Made by a program: the position numbers and the translations under genes. The notes beneath the pieces were generated by a model that ran no database searches, was not told the DNA's origin, and saw only the letters and a list, made by a program, of their open reading frames with translations. Shown here piece by piece: positions 50,715 through 61,279 of a DNA stretch of 64,000 nt. Within the stretch, counting starts at the first letter, position 1. Every line of letters begins with the position of its first letter. The stretch comes from Parvularculaceae bacterium (GTDB lineage Bacteria > Pseudomonadota > Alphaproteobacteria > Caulobacterales > Parvularculaceae), in the NCBI GenBank assembly GCA_021776475.1, contig JAJFFV010000006.1, positions 124,001 through 188,000 of the forward strand. Reading direction: 5' to 3'.

Positions 50715-52505
50715 GTGAGCAGTATTTTGTCGGGTCCATCAATTCAGCGGATGAGAAGCATCAGATTGGCGCTGGTTCTGGTATGGCTGAGCTGTATTTT
50801 CGTGTCGGCTCAGGTTTATGCCGACGAGCTCAAGATCGCGGCAAGCATAGAGGGAGTGGATCAAATTGCCCTGCAACAGGAATTAGCGGCGCTGAGTGAC
50901 CTTGCCGTGGCAGAGAGCGCCTATGCATCTCTCTCGGCGATCAGGCGTGCGGGCGCTCGGGATGTCCGGCGAATTGTCGAGGCGCTCAAATCAAAGGGCT
51001 ACTACGCGGCCGGGGTCGAACCTGACTATCGCCGCTCCGTTGATAAAGTGACTGTTGTCTTTAACGTAGACACCGGATCGAAGTTTCAAATATCCCGATA
51101 TGCAATTCAATACACGGATAAACAATTGAAATCTCGTGTCGAATCTTTCGATAGGGCCGGGATCAAAACAACAGGAAATCCTGACGGTGAAGATTTGCAA
51201 AAACTGGCACAGGCCTTTGCTAACCACTTACAGGAAACAGGATATCCTGCCGCCGCAGCGAAGAGGCACTTTGTACAGGCAAACTTTATGCAGGCAAATG
51301 CTATCGCCGTCTTTCTGATTGAAAGCGGACCGGAAGCTTTTTTTGGCAATATCGTTGTCACAGGCACCAAACAGGTGAAGCCTACGTTTATTCAAAAATA
51401 TATTACCTGGACACCAGGCGTTCTATATGAACGCAAGAAATTGATCGCATATCGCGAAGCACTTGTCGGCACAGGATTATTCGGCGAAGTTTCGGTTTCG
51501 CCAAGCAGGCCCGGTATCGACGGCCGGGTAGATATCCTTGTTGATGTCAAAGAACGAAAGCGGCGCAGTGTCGGCGCCGGCATTTCCTTCGCAACGGATG
51601 TTGGAGCGGGGGGTCAGCTATTCTATGAAAATCGTAATCTTCTTGGCCGAGGCGATAAATTCAGTACCCGATTGAAAGTCTCAGCGCCGGAGCAAGAAAT
51701 TCAGATCAATATCGGACGCCCCTATCCCGGCCTGCCTGGTACATTGACAGGTACACTAACCACCAAAAATGAAACTTCTGACGCATTTGAAGCACAATCT
51801 GCTGAACTTTCTGTGGCACTCGTGAAATTTTGGTTCGACCGCAAGCTGGAACTGCGTGGCGGGCTGGGTCTCAACTACAGCCAGGTCGAGGATGCGGGCG
51901 TGAGAGATGAATTCGTGTTCATGACATTTCCAGGTGCCATCAGGTGGAATAGCGAAGATGATCTGCTGAATCCGACGACAGGTTTCCGCACTTCGTTGTC
52001 CATAACACCTTTTGTAGGGGACGTAAATTTCATTCAGACAAAACTATCCGGCGCAACACGCCGGACCTTCGGTGACAATAAAAAATTCGTTCTCGCCGCC
52101 CGCGGTGCCCTTGGATCGAGTTTTGGGATTGAGCGGGACGACATTCCAGCGACAGAGCGTTTCTTCGCGGGTGGGGGTGGTTCTGTCCGTGGTTTTGGAT
52201 TTCAGCAAGCGGGGCCGCTTGATGCGACCCTGGATCCGATTGGCGGGGCGTCACTGATCGAACTCAATTTTGAGGCGCGTTACCAACAAAGGGAGAAACT
52301 TCAACTTGCCGCTTTTATTGATACGGGACTCGTATCCGACAACAACGTCCCAAGCTTCTCTGAGGCGGCATTTGTTGGTGCTGGGTTTGGTTTTCGATAT
52401 TTGACACTGGTGGGACCGCTACGGCTTGATCTTGCAACACCATTAAATCCACGGGATACGGACGATCCTTTGCAATTCTATATAGCATTGGGACAACCTT
52501 TTTAA
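50715..52505 (+). CDS. tamA: autotransporter assembly complex outer-membrane component, Omp85 family
   Basis: POTRA region (LKSKGYYAAGVEPDYRR), ERFFAGGGGSVRGF L6 motif, C-terminal F, directly followed by TamB. Confidence 0.93.
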   Translation: MSSILSGPSIQRMRSIRLALVLVWLSCIFVSAQVYADELKIAASIEGVDQIALQQELAALSDLAVAESAYASLSAIRRAGARDVRRIVEALKSKGYYAAGVEPDYRRSVDKVTVVFNVDTGSKFQISRYAIQYTDKQLKSRVESFDRAGIKTTGNPDGEDLQKLAQAFANHLQETGYPAAAAKRHFVQANFMQANAIAVFLIESGPEAFFGNIVVTGTKQVKPTFIQKYITWTPGVLYERKKLIAYREALVGTGLFGEVSVSPSRPGIDGRVDILVDVKERKRRSVGAGISFATDVGAGGQLFYENRNLLGRGDKFSTRLKVSAPEQEIQINIGRPYPGLPGTLTGTLTTKNETSDAFEAQSAELSVALVKFWFDRKLELRGGLGLNYSQVEDAGVRDEFVFMTFPGAIRWNSEDDLLNPTTGFRTSLSITPFVGDVNFIQTKLSGATRRTFGDNKKFVLAARGALGSSFGIERDDIPATERFFAGGGGSVRGFGFQQAGPLDATLDPIGGASLIELNFEARYQQREKLQLAAFIDTGLVSDNNVPSFSEAAFVGAGFGFRYLTLVGPLRLDLATPLNPRDTDDPLQFYIALGQPF

Positions 52506-55500
52506 TGCCGCGGACCCTACGCATAAGCGCCAGCTTGGTGATCGGCTTTGTCCTTTTTGCAAGTATCGCGTGGGTGCTGCTTTTTAACACAGAGCCGGGC
52601 AAGACGTTTCTGAAACAACAGATTTTGAATTCAATCCAGCAGATGGCCGAGGCGAGTTCTGGCAGTGATGTCAGTATCGGAAGGTTGGATGGCAATTTTC
52701 CTGGGCAGGTCACTTTGACCGAATTGAGCGCCAGCGCGGATGGGGTAGTTTGGTTGGAGGTTGAAAAAATCGACTTAGAGTGGTCGCCATGGGCTTTTTT
52801 GTTTCAAAGACGGGTAGTTGTCAGCAGCCTCGCCGTCACTGGTGCGGATCTCCTGGCGCTGCCGGCAAGGGCCAATAGTTCATCAAACAAGAATGTCGGT
52901 TTTGCGCTTCCGGCTGAATTGCCGTGGATCGAGGCCAAAAATATGTCAATCGCGCGTTTTCGTGTTGCTGATGGCATTCTGGGTACAAACCGGGAGTATT
53001 CTTTCAACGGCAGTTTTTCAACCGCCAGCAACCGGGTCCGTTCAATCATTACGGCGGCGTCTGACGATGGCAATGATAACCTCAGTATCGTGATTGCGAC
53101 AAACCGGCGTGAGTTAAGTGTAGACGTGTTGGTGCGATCTACTGAAACAGGATCGTTAGCCTGGATACTGAAAGAGGAAAAGCCGCTTGCATTCATGGTC
53201 ACCGGCGCTGGACCTTTAAAAAATTGGTCGGGCGAGGTGGTTGCTCAAGGTGGAAGCTACGGCGACCTCGATTTAAGGATCGAAGGCAATGTCGGCCGCC
53301 AATCGGACTTCTCTGTTTACGGACAGGTTACACCCGGTGAGCGCCTATCTCCAGAATTGAGGCAAGCAACTGGCGAGGTGCTAGATCTCGCGTTGTCCGT
53401 TCGGCAACAGGGTGATCGATACGATCTCAACATTGAGAAGATGGCCGGTTATTTCGGTAGTCTGTCTGGCGCCGTTGCGGGTTTGCAGGCGCCGTCAAAA
53501 GTAGAAGATGTAAATCTTGATCTGGCGTTGACGTTATCCCAACCCTATGCCTCAGCGAGGAAAATCCCCCTATTTGCGGGCGAAAGCGAAATTGCCGGAA
53601 CATTAAGTTACAAAAACCAAACCATCACGGGCTCGGGGAAGATAGAAACTCCCGTTGCCTCTATACGTATCGCGGACATGAAACATTCGAAAACGGATGG
53701 GTTGTTGGCGGATGTTGAGGTGAGTGTTGAAACGTCACCCATTCGCCAAAAAAATGTATCGGCATTGCTTAAAAATGGCGCGCACGCCAGAGCCACCATA
53801 ACCTTGATAAGCGGCGAGCTTAGGTGGAGAGATCTGTCTGCCTTCACGGGACGGTTGATCGATGATCCGGAGCTAACGATTGATGGCGCCGGCTCATTCG
53901 CCTTAAAAGATCGAAACTTATCGTATGAAGGAAAAATTGAGGTCAGCCCCGATCTGGTCAGCAATCTCAACTCTGCGATCAAATTTGATGACGGCGTCAA
54001 GGCGAAAATTAAACTCACAGGGCCGGTTGGTAAGCTCAAGATTGATGTTGCGTCTGAATATGGTCCGTGGATGGTAGGCAAGAATGAATTTTCGGCTGGC
54101 CGCTTTGATGCAACGCTCGCCGACGTACCTGTCGGGCTGGAAGGCAATATCGCCATTGTTGGAAATGCGGATGATCATGCCCTCAGTTTGGACATCAGCA
54201 CACCAACGGCTGGTGCGTTCCTGTTCGAGAACATATCCTCCCGCATTCTCGGTATTTTAGTAACGGGCGAGGTGACAAGTAACACTGTGACTGAAAGTAT
54301 TCAGGCAAGCTTGGGTATCGTCGCATCCGAGGGTGCCACATTGCCGGGAGGGCACAAGGTTCAAGGCAGTGTTGCAATGGACGCAGAATTCGGCACGAGG
54401 TCTTCCGCCACGCAAGCGATTACAGCAACCCTCAATGCAAACCAGTTGCTGATCAACAATGTGTTGGCGGAGAGCCTTGATTTGACGATTGACGGCACGA
54501 GCCGGCAACTGAACATCAATATTAACGGGAATAATCTCTCTTTGCCGGGCGATCAGTTTCTCGCGCGGTTCGATGGTGATGTGCAGTTGGTCAGATCCGG
54601 CGAGGCTTCGACACTGATAGTGGATTCGTTTCAGGCGCAAACAGCCGCTTCCGGGGGCAAGGGCGCTATTCGCCTTGTTGCCCCTGCCAACATCGTTGTT
54701 CAGGACAGCGCGATTTCACTTGGCGATACAAGGATTCAATATTCGAGCAACACGCAGCTTGATCTGTCTGGGGAGTATTCGCGCAACCGTATCGTCGTCA
54801 AAGTGATCGGCGAAAATGTTCAGCTGCCTTTCCTCGATGCGCCCCTCACCTTTGACCTTGCTGTTGACACCGAAGCGGAAGAAGCAGGCAGGGCAACCAT
54901 CGCCGGAACCATGATAGATCAGGATGGGTCGCGTCACGATCTGCAGCTATTGAGTATTTGGGATGGATCCAAACTCATCGCAGATGCAACATTGTTAAAT
55001 GAGCGTAATAACGTATCAGGCCTGTTAAACGTGACATGTCCGTTGCTGTTGGAACGGGGAGAAAGACTAAGGGTCAGCACGGGTGACGGCGTGCTTGATG
55101 GTCGTCTCACGTATGACGATACACTTCTGCCTTTACTGGCTTTTTTACCATTTGATACAGATTTGGTTGCCGGCGACCTGACCGCTGATGTTGTAATTGC
55201 CGGGACGGTTGATCGGCCAAATGTAAATGGCGGACTAAAATTGTCAAAAGGGCGGTATGAAGAACGCAACACTGGTGCCTTGATAACGGAGATGGTGGGA
55301 AGCCTGGACTTTGCTTTTTCAAACGACGGGTCAGAAGGTGTTTTTCAACTGACGGCCGCCGACGCCGCAGGCAATCAGGATACAATTGAGTTCACGGGAA
55401 GTGTTTTTCTCGGCCGGCAAGCCGGTGGCGATTTTTCGGTCGTTGACGGCAAGCTTATACTTGAGCGCGCGACACTGATCAAATCATCTGAATTAACCGC

Positions 55501-56422
55501 TGAGGTAACCAGCGACCTTGATCTAACCGGTTCAGTCTCTGATCTGCTGTTGTCGGGACGGATCGATATTCGCAAATTTGATGCGCTCATCCCTTCTATC
55601 AAGCAGAAGAAAAAGTACGTGCCTGTAAATATCGTGAGGGTCGATGACAGCGGCGAGCTTGAATCCGGTCAGGAAAAAATGCAGAAGCCCAAAATTCTAA
55701 GCCTTGCTCTCGACCTGACTGTCGCTGCGAAAGATGAGATTCTGATTGCCGGGCGAGGACTGCAGAGTGAATGGAAGGGTGATGTGAAAATCACCGGTAC
55801 TGCCTCCAATCCAACTTTGCGTGGCAGTGCTGAGTCGATCAGAGGTAGCCTCGATTTTGCTGGGCGCAAGTTTCAAATCACCCGGGGCAGGATCGTCTTT
55901 GGCGCGGTGGCGGGCAGGACCGCGGAACTGGATATCTCGGCAGAGTATGATGCCACGACCACTCAGGGTGAGGTGAAGGCGATCGTTGACGTAAGCGGAT
56001 CATCGAAGAACCCCTCCGTCAAAATCAGATCGATACCATCCCTACCACAAGATCGAGTGATGGCCCTGATCCTTTTCGGCAAAGCACCATCGGAATTATC
56101 AGCTTTTGAATCCTTGCGCATTGCACAGGCGATTACGGAATTATCCGGAACCGGCATTTTGGGTGGAGAGGGCATAACCGGGGCCATCCGCCGGATCGGC
56201 CTTGATGCCCTCAGCTTTGGCCGCGATGAAACGACGGGTGCTGGCGTTGTTTCAGTCGGCAAATATGTATCGGAAGATATTTATGTTTCTGCGACACAAG
56301 GGCTTGGTACCAAGGGCGCCGTCAGTGTGACCTATGACATCAATGACAAGGTTTCCATTGAAAGCACCATCGAACAGGATGGTGCGCAAAGCGTCTCTGC
56401 CAACTACAAGAGGGACTACTAA
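52505..56422 (+). CDS. tamB: translocation/assembly module TamB
   Basis: N-terminal TM anchor, ~1300-aa repetitive beta-rich protein, C-terminal DUF490-type domain (VMALILFGKAPSELSAFESLRIAQAITELSG). Confidence 0.93.
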   Translation: MPRTLRISASLVIGFVLFASIAWVLLFNTEPGKTFLKQQILNSIQQMAEASSGSDVSIGRLDGNFPGQVTLTELSASADGVVWLEVEKIDLEWSPWAFLFQRRVVVSSLAVTGADLLALPARANSSSNKNVGFALPAELPWIEAKNMSIARFRVADGILGTNREYSFNGSFSTASNRVRSIITAASDDGNDNLSIVIATNRRELSVDVLVRSTETGSLAWILKEEKPLAFMVTGAGPLKNWSGEVVAQGGSYGDLDLRIEGNVGRQSDFSVYGQVTPGERLSPELRQATGEVLDLALSVRQQGDRYDLNIEKMAGYFGSLSGAVAGLQAPSKVEDVNLDLALTLSQPYASARKIPLFAGESEIAGTLSYKNQTITGSGKIETPVASIRIADMKHSKTDGLLADVEVSVETSPIRQKNVSALLKNGAHARATITLISGELRWRDLSAFTGRLIDDPELTIDGAGSFALKDRNLSYEGKIEVSPDLVSNLNSAIKFDDGVKAKIKLTGPVGKLKIDVASEYGPWMVGKNEFSAGRFDATLADVPVGLEGNIAIVGNADDHALSLDISTPTAGAFLFENISSRILGILVTGEVTSNTVTESIQASLGIVASEGATLPGGHKVQGSVAMDAEFGTRSSATQAITATLNANQLLINNVLAESLDLTIDGTSRQLNININGNNLSLPGDQFLARFDGDVQLVRSGEASTLIVDSFQAQTAASGGKGAIRLVAPANIVVQDSAISLGDTRIQYSSNTQLDLSGEYSRNRIVVKVIGENVQLPFLDAPLTFDLAVDTEAEEAGRATIAGTMIDQDGSRHDLQLLSIWDGSKLIADATLLNERNNVSGLLNVTCPLLLERGERLRVSTGDGVLDGRLTYDDTLLPLLAFLPFDTDLVAGDLTADVVIAGTVDRPNVNGGLKLSKGRYEERNTGALITEMVGSLDFAFSNDGSEGVFQLTAADAAGNQDTIEFTGSVFLGRQAGGDFSVVDGKLILERATLIKSSELTAEVTSDLDLTGSVSDLLLSGRIDIRKFDALIPSIKQKKKYVPVNIVRVDDSGELESGQEKMQKPKILSLALDLTVAAKDEILIAGRGLQSEWKGDVKITGTASNPTLRGSAESIRGSLDFAGRKFQITRGRIVFGAVAGRTAELDISAEYDATTTQGEVKAIVDVSGSSKNPSVKIRSIPSLPQDRVMALILFGKAPSELSAFESLRIAQAITELSGTGILGGEGITGAIRRIGLDALSFGRDETTGAGVVSVGKYVSEDIYVSATQGLGTKGAVSVTYDINDKVSIESTIEQDGAQSVSANYKRDY

Positions 56423-56553
56423 CGGTTGTCGCGAGCGCGCTTCGTTCAAACACAGTCACCAGGTGCAAAAAAACCTTCCATCGTCGTGCGTTCAGTGGCA
56501 CCGGTGGTTAACGGACGAGCCTTGCAGACCCAGCTTGATCAAAGAGCAAAACC

Positions 56554-57858
56554 TTGGAACGAGAAGACAAAATCCCAGAGAACGTCGTTTCGGCGAACGT
56601 TGTGGTGCCGCCTGTTACGGAACCGCGGATCGATGCTGGCAGGCTGCCTCTCCAGTCTGCAACGACGGCACAGCAGCGCCGTGTAGCTTTCGGCATATTG
56701 ATGCTCTGCATCATTTGTCTCGGTCTCGGACAGACCATTCTTTTCGCGATCCTCCCGCCGATCGCAAGGACTATCGGTCTGGCGGATATTCACGTCGGCA
56801 TTATCTTCACGGTTTCAGCAATCATGTGGGTCTTCATGAGCCCATTTTGGGGTCGGCAGAGCGATGTCTACGGCCGGAAACCGATCATCCTTCTGGGCGT
56901 CGGTGTTTTCGCCATATCTTTGGCGGCTCTTGCCATCGTTTTGCAAGCTGGGCTCAACGGCGCCATGTCAGTATCAGCCACCATAATTCTGCTGGTTGGG
57001 TTTCGCAGCCTACACGGATTGTTCTCTTCTGGAGGCCCCGCTGCAGCCCAGGCATATGTTGCAGACAGAACCGAGCCAGAAGATCGCACATCCAGTCTCG
57101 CGGGCCTCGCCGCGGCGTTTGGACTGGGCGCGACCATCGGGCCTGGGATCGGCAGTGCCACGGTGCAATTCGGGCCGGTCGTGCCGTTGTTTGTTGTCAC
57201 CGGCATTGCGGTCCTTTCGTTCGTTGCAATCTTGCTGTTTTTGCCCGAACGCTCGCGTCCGCCAAATCGGGTAGATCGGCCGCGACTAAAGTTTAGTGAC
57301 AAAAGACTACGGCGCATCCTGGCATACGGGGCCGGCGGTGGTATTTTGATGGTCATGCCGATCCAGTTAGTGGGTTTTTACTTGATCGATGTGCTTCAAC
57401 TTGATGAGTTGACAGCTTCCCAGTTTCTGGGCGTCGCATTGATGGTCAGTTCGATGGCATCGCTTTTCTCGCAACTGGTTCTCGTTCAGAGATTTCGACT
57501 GTCTCACAGATTGCTGATGCAGCTGACACCAATTCTGATTCTCGCAGGACATCTGATCATCGCCCTCGGTCATGATTTCGGCACGATTGTGTTTGGCCTG
57601 ATGATCAGCGGCCTCGGCACTGGCATGTTTATGCCATCATACAACGCCGCAGTCTCGCTCAAGGTTGAGCCAGAAGAGCAGGGCGCTGCAGCTGGGCTGG
57701 CAAACTCGGCTTCCGCCGTCGGGTTTATTATCGCGCCAATGGTCGCCTTCAGCCTGTATTCGGTATCGCCGCAAACACCCTTCTTTTGTTCGTCGCTGTT
57801 TGCCCTGTCCCTTGCGACCTATGCCTGGCTGTATTTGGGGAAACCAGAGGCGAACTAG
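56554..57858 (+). CDS. MFS transporter
   Basis: 12-TM pattern; SPFWGRQSDVYGRKPIILLG MFS signature; start codon uncertain (TTG in ORF track). Confidence 0.9.
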   Translation: MEREDKIPENVVSANVVVPPVTEPRIDAGRLPLQSATTAQQRRVAFGILMLCIICLGLGQTILFAILPPIARTIGLADIHVGIIFTVSAIMWVFMSPFWGRQSDVYGRKPIILLGVGVFAISLAALAIVLQAGLNGAMSVSATIILLVGFRSLHGLFSSGGPAAAQAYVADRTEPEDRTSSLAGLAAAFGLGATIGPGIGSATVQFGPVVPLFVVTGIAVLSFVAILLFLPERSRPPNRVDRPRLKFSDKRLRRILAYGAGGGILMVMPIQLVGFYLIDVLQLDELTASQFLGVALMVSSMASLFSQLVLVQRFRLSHRLLMQLTPILILAGHLIIALGHDFGTIVFGLMISGLGTGMFMPSYNAAVSLKVEPEEQGAAAGLANSASAVGFIIAPMVAFSLYSVSPQTPFFCSSLFALSLATYAWLYLGKPEAN

Positions 57859-57957
57859 GTATCGTTCATTGCCGAATGGCTCAGGACAACCACAACGGTT
57901 TCGTGTCGTTGACGGGCGCTTAAAAGATCAGTTTATCTAGTTGCTCAAGGAGCAACT

Positions 57958-59649
57958 ATGACACCAACCGAGCTGACATTTACGCTACTGAGCTGTGCTG
58001 GCTTTATGATGTTGGTCGCCTGGTTCTCGTTTGCGCAGGCAAAAGGGGAAACCAAGGATCAGGACGGCTACTTTCTGGCAAGTCGGGGGCTCGGCGGTGT
58101 TTTCATCGCGGGCTCTCTCCTCCTGACAAATCTTTCAGCTGAACAATTGATCGGGCTCAACGGATCAGCCTACGCCTTCAACCTTTCAAGTATGGCATGG
58201 GAAGTGACCGCTGCTGTGGCGACTGTCGCAATGGCATTCATATTTCTCCCGCGTTATCTCGCCGGTGCTTTTACGACGCTGCCCGAGTTCCTTCGAGATC
58301 GGTTCGACGGACAGGTTCAGCGCATGACCGTCGTCTTGTTTATGCTGGGCTATGGGCTCGTCACGATCCCCTCAGTGCTTTATTCTGGCTCGATCGCCGT
58401 TATCCAGTTATTCGACGTGCCCTCGTTGCTTGGGCTGACGCGATTTCAGGCACTGGTCGCCACTGTGCTTGCGATCGGTGTTACAGGATCACTTTACGCG
58501 GTGTTCGGTGGGCTGAAAGCAGTTGCGGTCTCTGACACGTTGAACGGCATCGGGCTCCTGATTGTCGGCATCCTCGTACCGATTCTCGGCCTCGTTGCAC
58601 TTGGTGGGGGAGACTTTTTTAGCGGCTTGACCACTTTGACGACGGAGCATCCGGAAAAGCTCAACGCAATTGGCAGTGCTGAAGATCCAACGCCGTTTGG
58701 CACTATATTTACGGGGATGGTCTTCGCCAATCTTTTCTATTGGTGCACAAATCAATATGTGATCCAACGGACATTGGCCGCACGCTCCCTCGCTGAGGGC
58801 CAAAAAGGTGTCCTGTTTTCCGGCTTTTTCAAAGTCCTGGTGCCTTTCTTTATGATGATCCCGGGAGTCATCGCCTTCCATCTTTATGGACCTGAGCTAA
58901 GCTCAATAGATCAGGCCTACCCACAGCTTATCCGGGACGTTTTTCCGGGTTGGCTTATGGGCTTTTTTCTCGCAGTGCTGCTGGGGGCTGTGTTTAGTTC
59001 GTTCAATTCACTCCTCAACAGCGCAGCCACACTTTTTTGTCTCGATATTTATGGGCCACTCCGCAATAGAAAACTTGGTGATCGGGAAGCAGTTAAAGTT
59101 GGTATGATTGCGAGCGTTGTGATCGCGTTGTTTTCTTTTCTGGTGGCGCCAATGCTTTACCTTGCGCCTGAAGGGCTTTGGCAAATCATCCGTATTTTCA
59201 CCGGCTTCTATAATATTCCGATTGTGGCGATTGTGATTGTCGGGCTGTTCACTAGGAGAACGCCCGCACTTGCAGCGAAGATGGTCATTGTTTTTCATGT
59301 TGTCGCTTATGGACTTCTAAAATTTGTTTTTGCTGATTTGGTGACACTGCACTTCTTGCACCTTTATGCGATCCTGTTTGTGATTGAGGTGTCATTGATG
59401 CTGGCCGTTGGTCGTTGGAAACCCCGTGAAACCCCTTGGGCCTTCCAGCCCAGAAATATCGTCGACCTGACACCGTGGCGATATGCTATCCCAGTGGCAG
59501 CAACATTGCTGGCGACAGTCGTATTCGTATATGTTCTGTTTTCACCGATCGGGCTCTCCAATGGAGAATTGGGAATTGAATTCATGACCGTGATCGGCGC
59601 GATCATTCTTGTAACAGCCCTTTTCTGGCGACGAGCGATCAGCAGATGA
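57958..59649 (+). CDS. sodium:solute symporter (SSF/SLC5) family transporter
   Basis: YFLASRGLGGVFIAGSLLLTNLSAEQLIGLNGSAYAF, YAVFGGLKAVAVSDTLNGIGLLIVG, NSLLNSAATLFCLDIY. Confidence 0.93.
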   Translation: MTPTELTFTLLSCAGFMMLVAWFSFAQAKGETKDQDGYFLASRGLGGVFIAGSLLLTNLSAEQLIGLNGSAYAFNLSSMAWEVTAAVATVAMAFIFLPRYLAGAFTTLPEFLRDRFDGQVQRMTVVLFMLGYGLVTIPSVLYSGSIAVIQLFDVPSLLGLTRFQALVATVLAIGVTGSLYAVFGGLKAVAVSDTLNGIGLLIVGILVPILGLVALGGGDFFSGLTTLTTEHPEKLNAIGSAEDPTPFGTIFTGMVFANLFYWCTNQYVIQRTLAARSLAEGQKGVLFSGFFKVLVPFFMMIPGVIAFHLYGPELSSIDQAYPQLIRDVFPGWLMGFFLAVLLGAVFSSFNSLLNSAATLFCLDIYGPLRNRKLGDREAVKVGMIASVVIALFSFLVAPMLYLAPEGLWQIIRIFTGFYNIPIVAIVIVGLFTRRTPALAAKMVIVFHVVAYGLLKFVFADLVTLHFLHLYAILFVIEVSLMLAVGRWKPRETPWAFQPRNIVDLTPWRYAIPVAATLLATVVFVYVLFSPIGLSNGELGIEFMTVIGAIILVTALFWRRAISR

Positions 59650-59811
59650 AAACCACAACCGAAGCTGAGTGGTCTCTAGGGTTTGCTCGTCTTGAAGCGT
59701 CATAGGATTATAAGTCAGCGACCATTTGTTTTTTGTCCGCGGCGCAATCGTTTTTTCAATTGTTGGGCTGAGCCATTTGCAGCGTAGCTAAGTGTAAATC
59801 TCTAGCTCACC

Positions 59812-59844
59812 AAAAAAACCGGAACGTTCCGGTGTTGTTTTTTC
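59812..59844. terminator. Rho-independent terminator downstream of the symporter
   Basis: AAAAAAACCGGAACGTTCCGGTgttgTTTTTT; perfect 16-nt palindrome core 59818-59833. Confidence 0.8.
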
Positions 59845-59980
59845 TCTCGGGCTGATGCGCTTTGGTCCGTCTAGTATCAAGCGCCATAGAACTGCGACTC
59901 AAAGACACTCAGTGATAAGAAAAATCGCATCGCGTCACGTCCATTACCAAAAGGTCCTGTTCACGGTGAATGTGTACGTA

Positions 59981-60178
59981 ATGATTAATATGGATTCGAT
60001 CGAAATGGCCTAGCAGTTCGCCGATATAATAGGCTCAGGTATAGATAAACGAGACTTGGTTAGATCCACCAGTAGGTCTAAAACCACCTTCAACCGTGAG
60101 GTATTTATAACTGAAGTATGCGGCTCATCGCTGAGTGCTCAGCTAATAAATGAGTATAACGAAAGGCTGCGGGGTTAA
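59981..60178 (+). pseudogene. 65-codon frame interrupted by one TAG (60011-60013), unidentified
   Basis: MINMDSIEMA*QFADIIGSGIDKRDLVRSTSRSKTTFNREVFITEVCGSSLSAQLINEYNERLRG read directly. Confidence 0.3.
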
Positions 60179-60305
60179 AAAAGTAGCACACCCTCGGAGG
60201 TCGAGAGTGCGTTTGTATAAACGATAACGAGCGAAGGCTAACAGGCCCGCAGCACGCTTCACTAGTCTCTAAATCGTCGATGTGTAGTGGGATTGCATCA
60301 ATGAA

Positions 60306-60347
60306 CTGACATGCTGATACACATTCAGCATGTCAGTAAATTTTTTC
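60306..60347 (+). terminator. + strand intrinsic terminator with no annotated + strand gene upstream
   Basis: CTGACATGCTGA-tacacat-TCAGCATGTCAG (12-bp perfect stem) followed by TAAATTTTTTC. Confidence 0.75.
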
Positions 60348-60376
60348 AGTATCAATGGTCCTTGATGTATCGGACC

Positions 60377-61051
60377 CTACTCCTCCGCGGGCAGAAGAAC
60401 AGAATCAACCACATGAATGACACCGTTCGACTGTTTGACATCAGCTATAGTAACATTAGCAACACGCGCCACGCCATCAGTCAGCATAACTGCGTCACCC
60501 GAGTATGTGGCCGAAAATACACAACCACCGACCGTCGGGACGTCATGGGCACCCCCATCGTCATCTATCATTCCAACAATGTCACCCGCCATTGCATTGG
60601 CGGCGACGACATGACAGGTGAGTATCTTCGTAAGCTTGTCTTTATTTTCTGGCAGAAGCAGGCTTTCAACAGTTCCCTCTGGCAGTGCAGCAAAAGCTGC
60701 ATTGGTCGGTGCAAATACTGTGAATGGTCCTGGCCCCGATAGCGTTTCTACTAGGCCAGCGGCCTGTACCGCTGCAACAAGCGTCGTATGGTCAGCTGAG
60801 TTGACAGCATTCTCGATGATGTTTTTGTCAGCGAACATGGCTGCACCACCAACCATCGGATTGCCCATCTCTGTCGTGTCAACTTCGGGCTCTGGGGTGT
60901 TTTCTACTTCCAGTTCTTCCGGTACTTGCGTGTCCTCTGGAACGTCTGAAGGCGATTCGGTCTGCTCACCTGAACCACAGGCATTGAGAGCTAATGCCGA
61001 CACGGCCATCAGCAACGCTGGTCCCATGGTCTTAATTTTATTGTTACGCAT
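60377..61051 (-). CDS. fasciclin-domain lipoprotein
   Basis: Lipobox ALNAC; NIIENAVNSADHTTLVAAVQAAGLVETLSGPGPFTVFAPTNAAFAALP, NGVIHVVDSVLLP. Confidence 0.95.
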   Translation of the reverse strand: MRNNKIKTMGPALLMAVSALALNACGSGEQTESPSDVPEDTQVPEELEVENTPEPEVDTTEMGNPMVGGAAMFADKNIIENAVNSADHTTLVAAVQAAGLVETLSGPGPFTVFAPTNAAFAALPEGTVESLLLPENKDKLTKILTCHVVAANAMAGDIVGMIDDDGGAHDVPTVGGCVFSATYSGDAVMLTDGVARVANVTIADVKQSNGVIHVVDSVLLPAEE

Positions 61052-61279
61052 AGTTATATCTCCTCGTTTCTCCGCCCCTCACTAGCACAAACATTTCATT
61101 TTCAATAGTACAAATGCATTAACGCTCGGATGCCCGCCGTGGTCGTGACTCAGTGTGGTTAAGTTGTTAAGTCATGCTTTAAATCAGCAAGCGGTCGGCT
61201 CAATCCTTCCCAATTTGTCCGATAACTCATTGATCGGGATGAGAAAAAATAGAGCAGGGCGCCTTGTCCAGGCTACGAT

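Noticed and set aside
56334-57296. 320-aa + strand ORF overlapping tamB and the MFS gene
   Set aside because: Arg/His/Ser-rich out-of-frame translation of the MFS gene.
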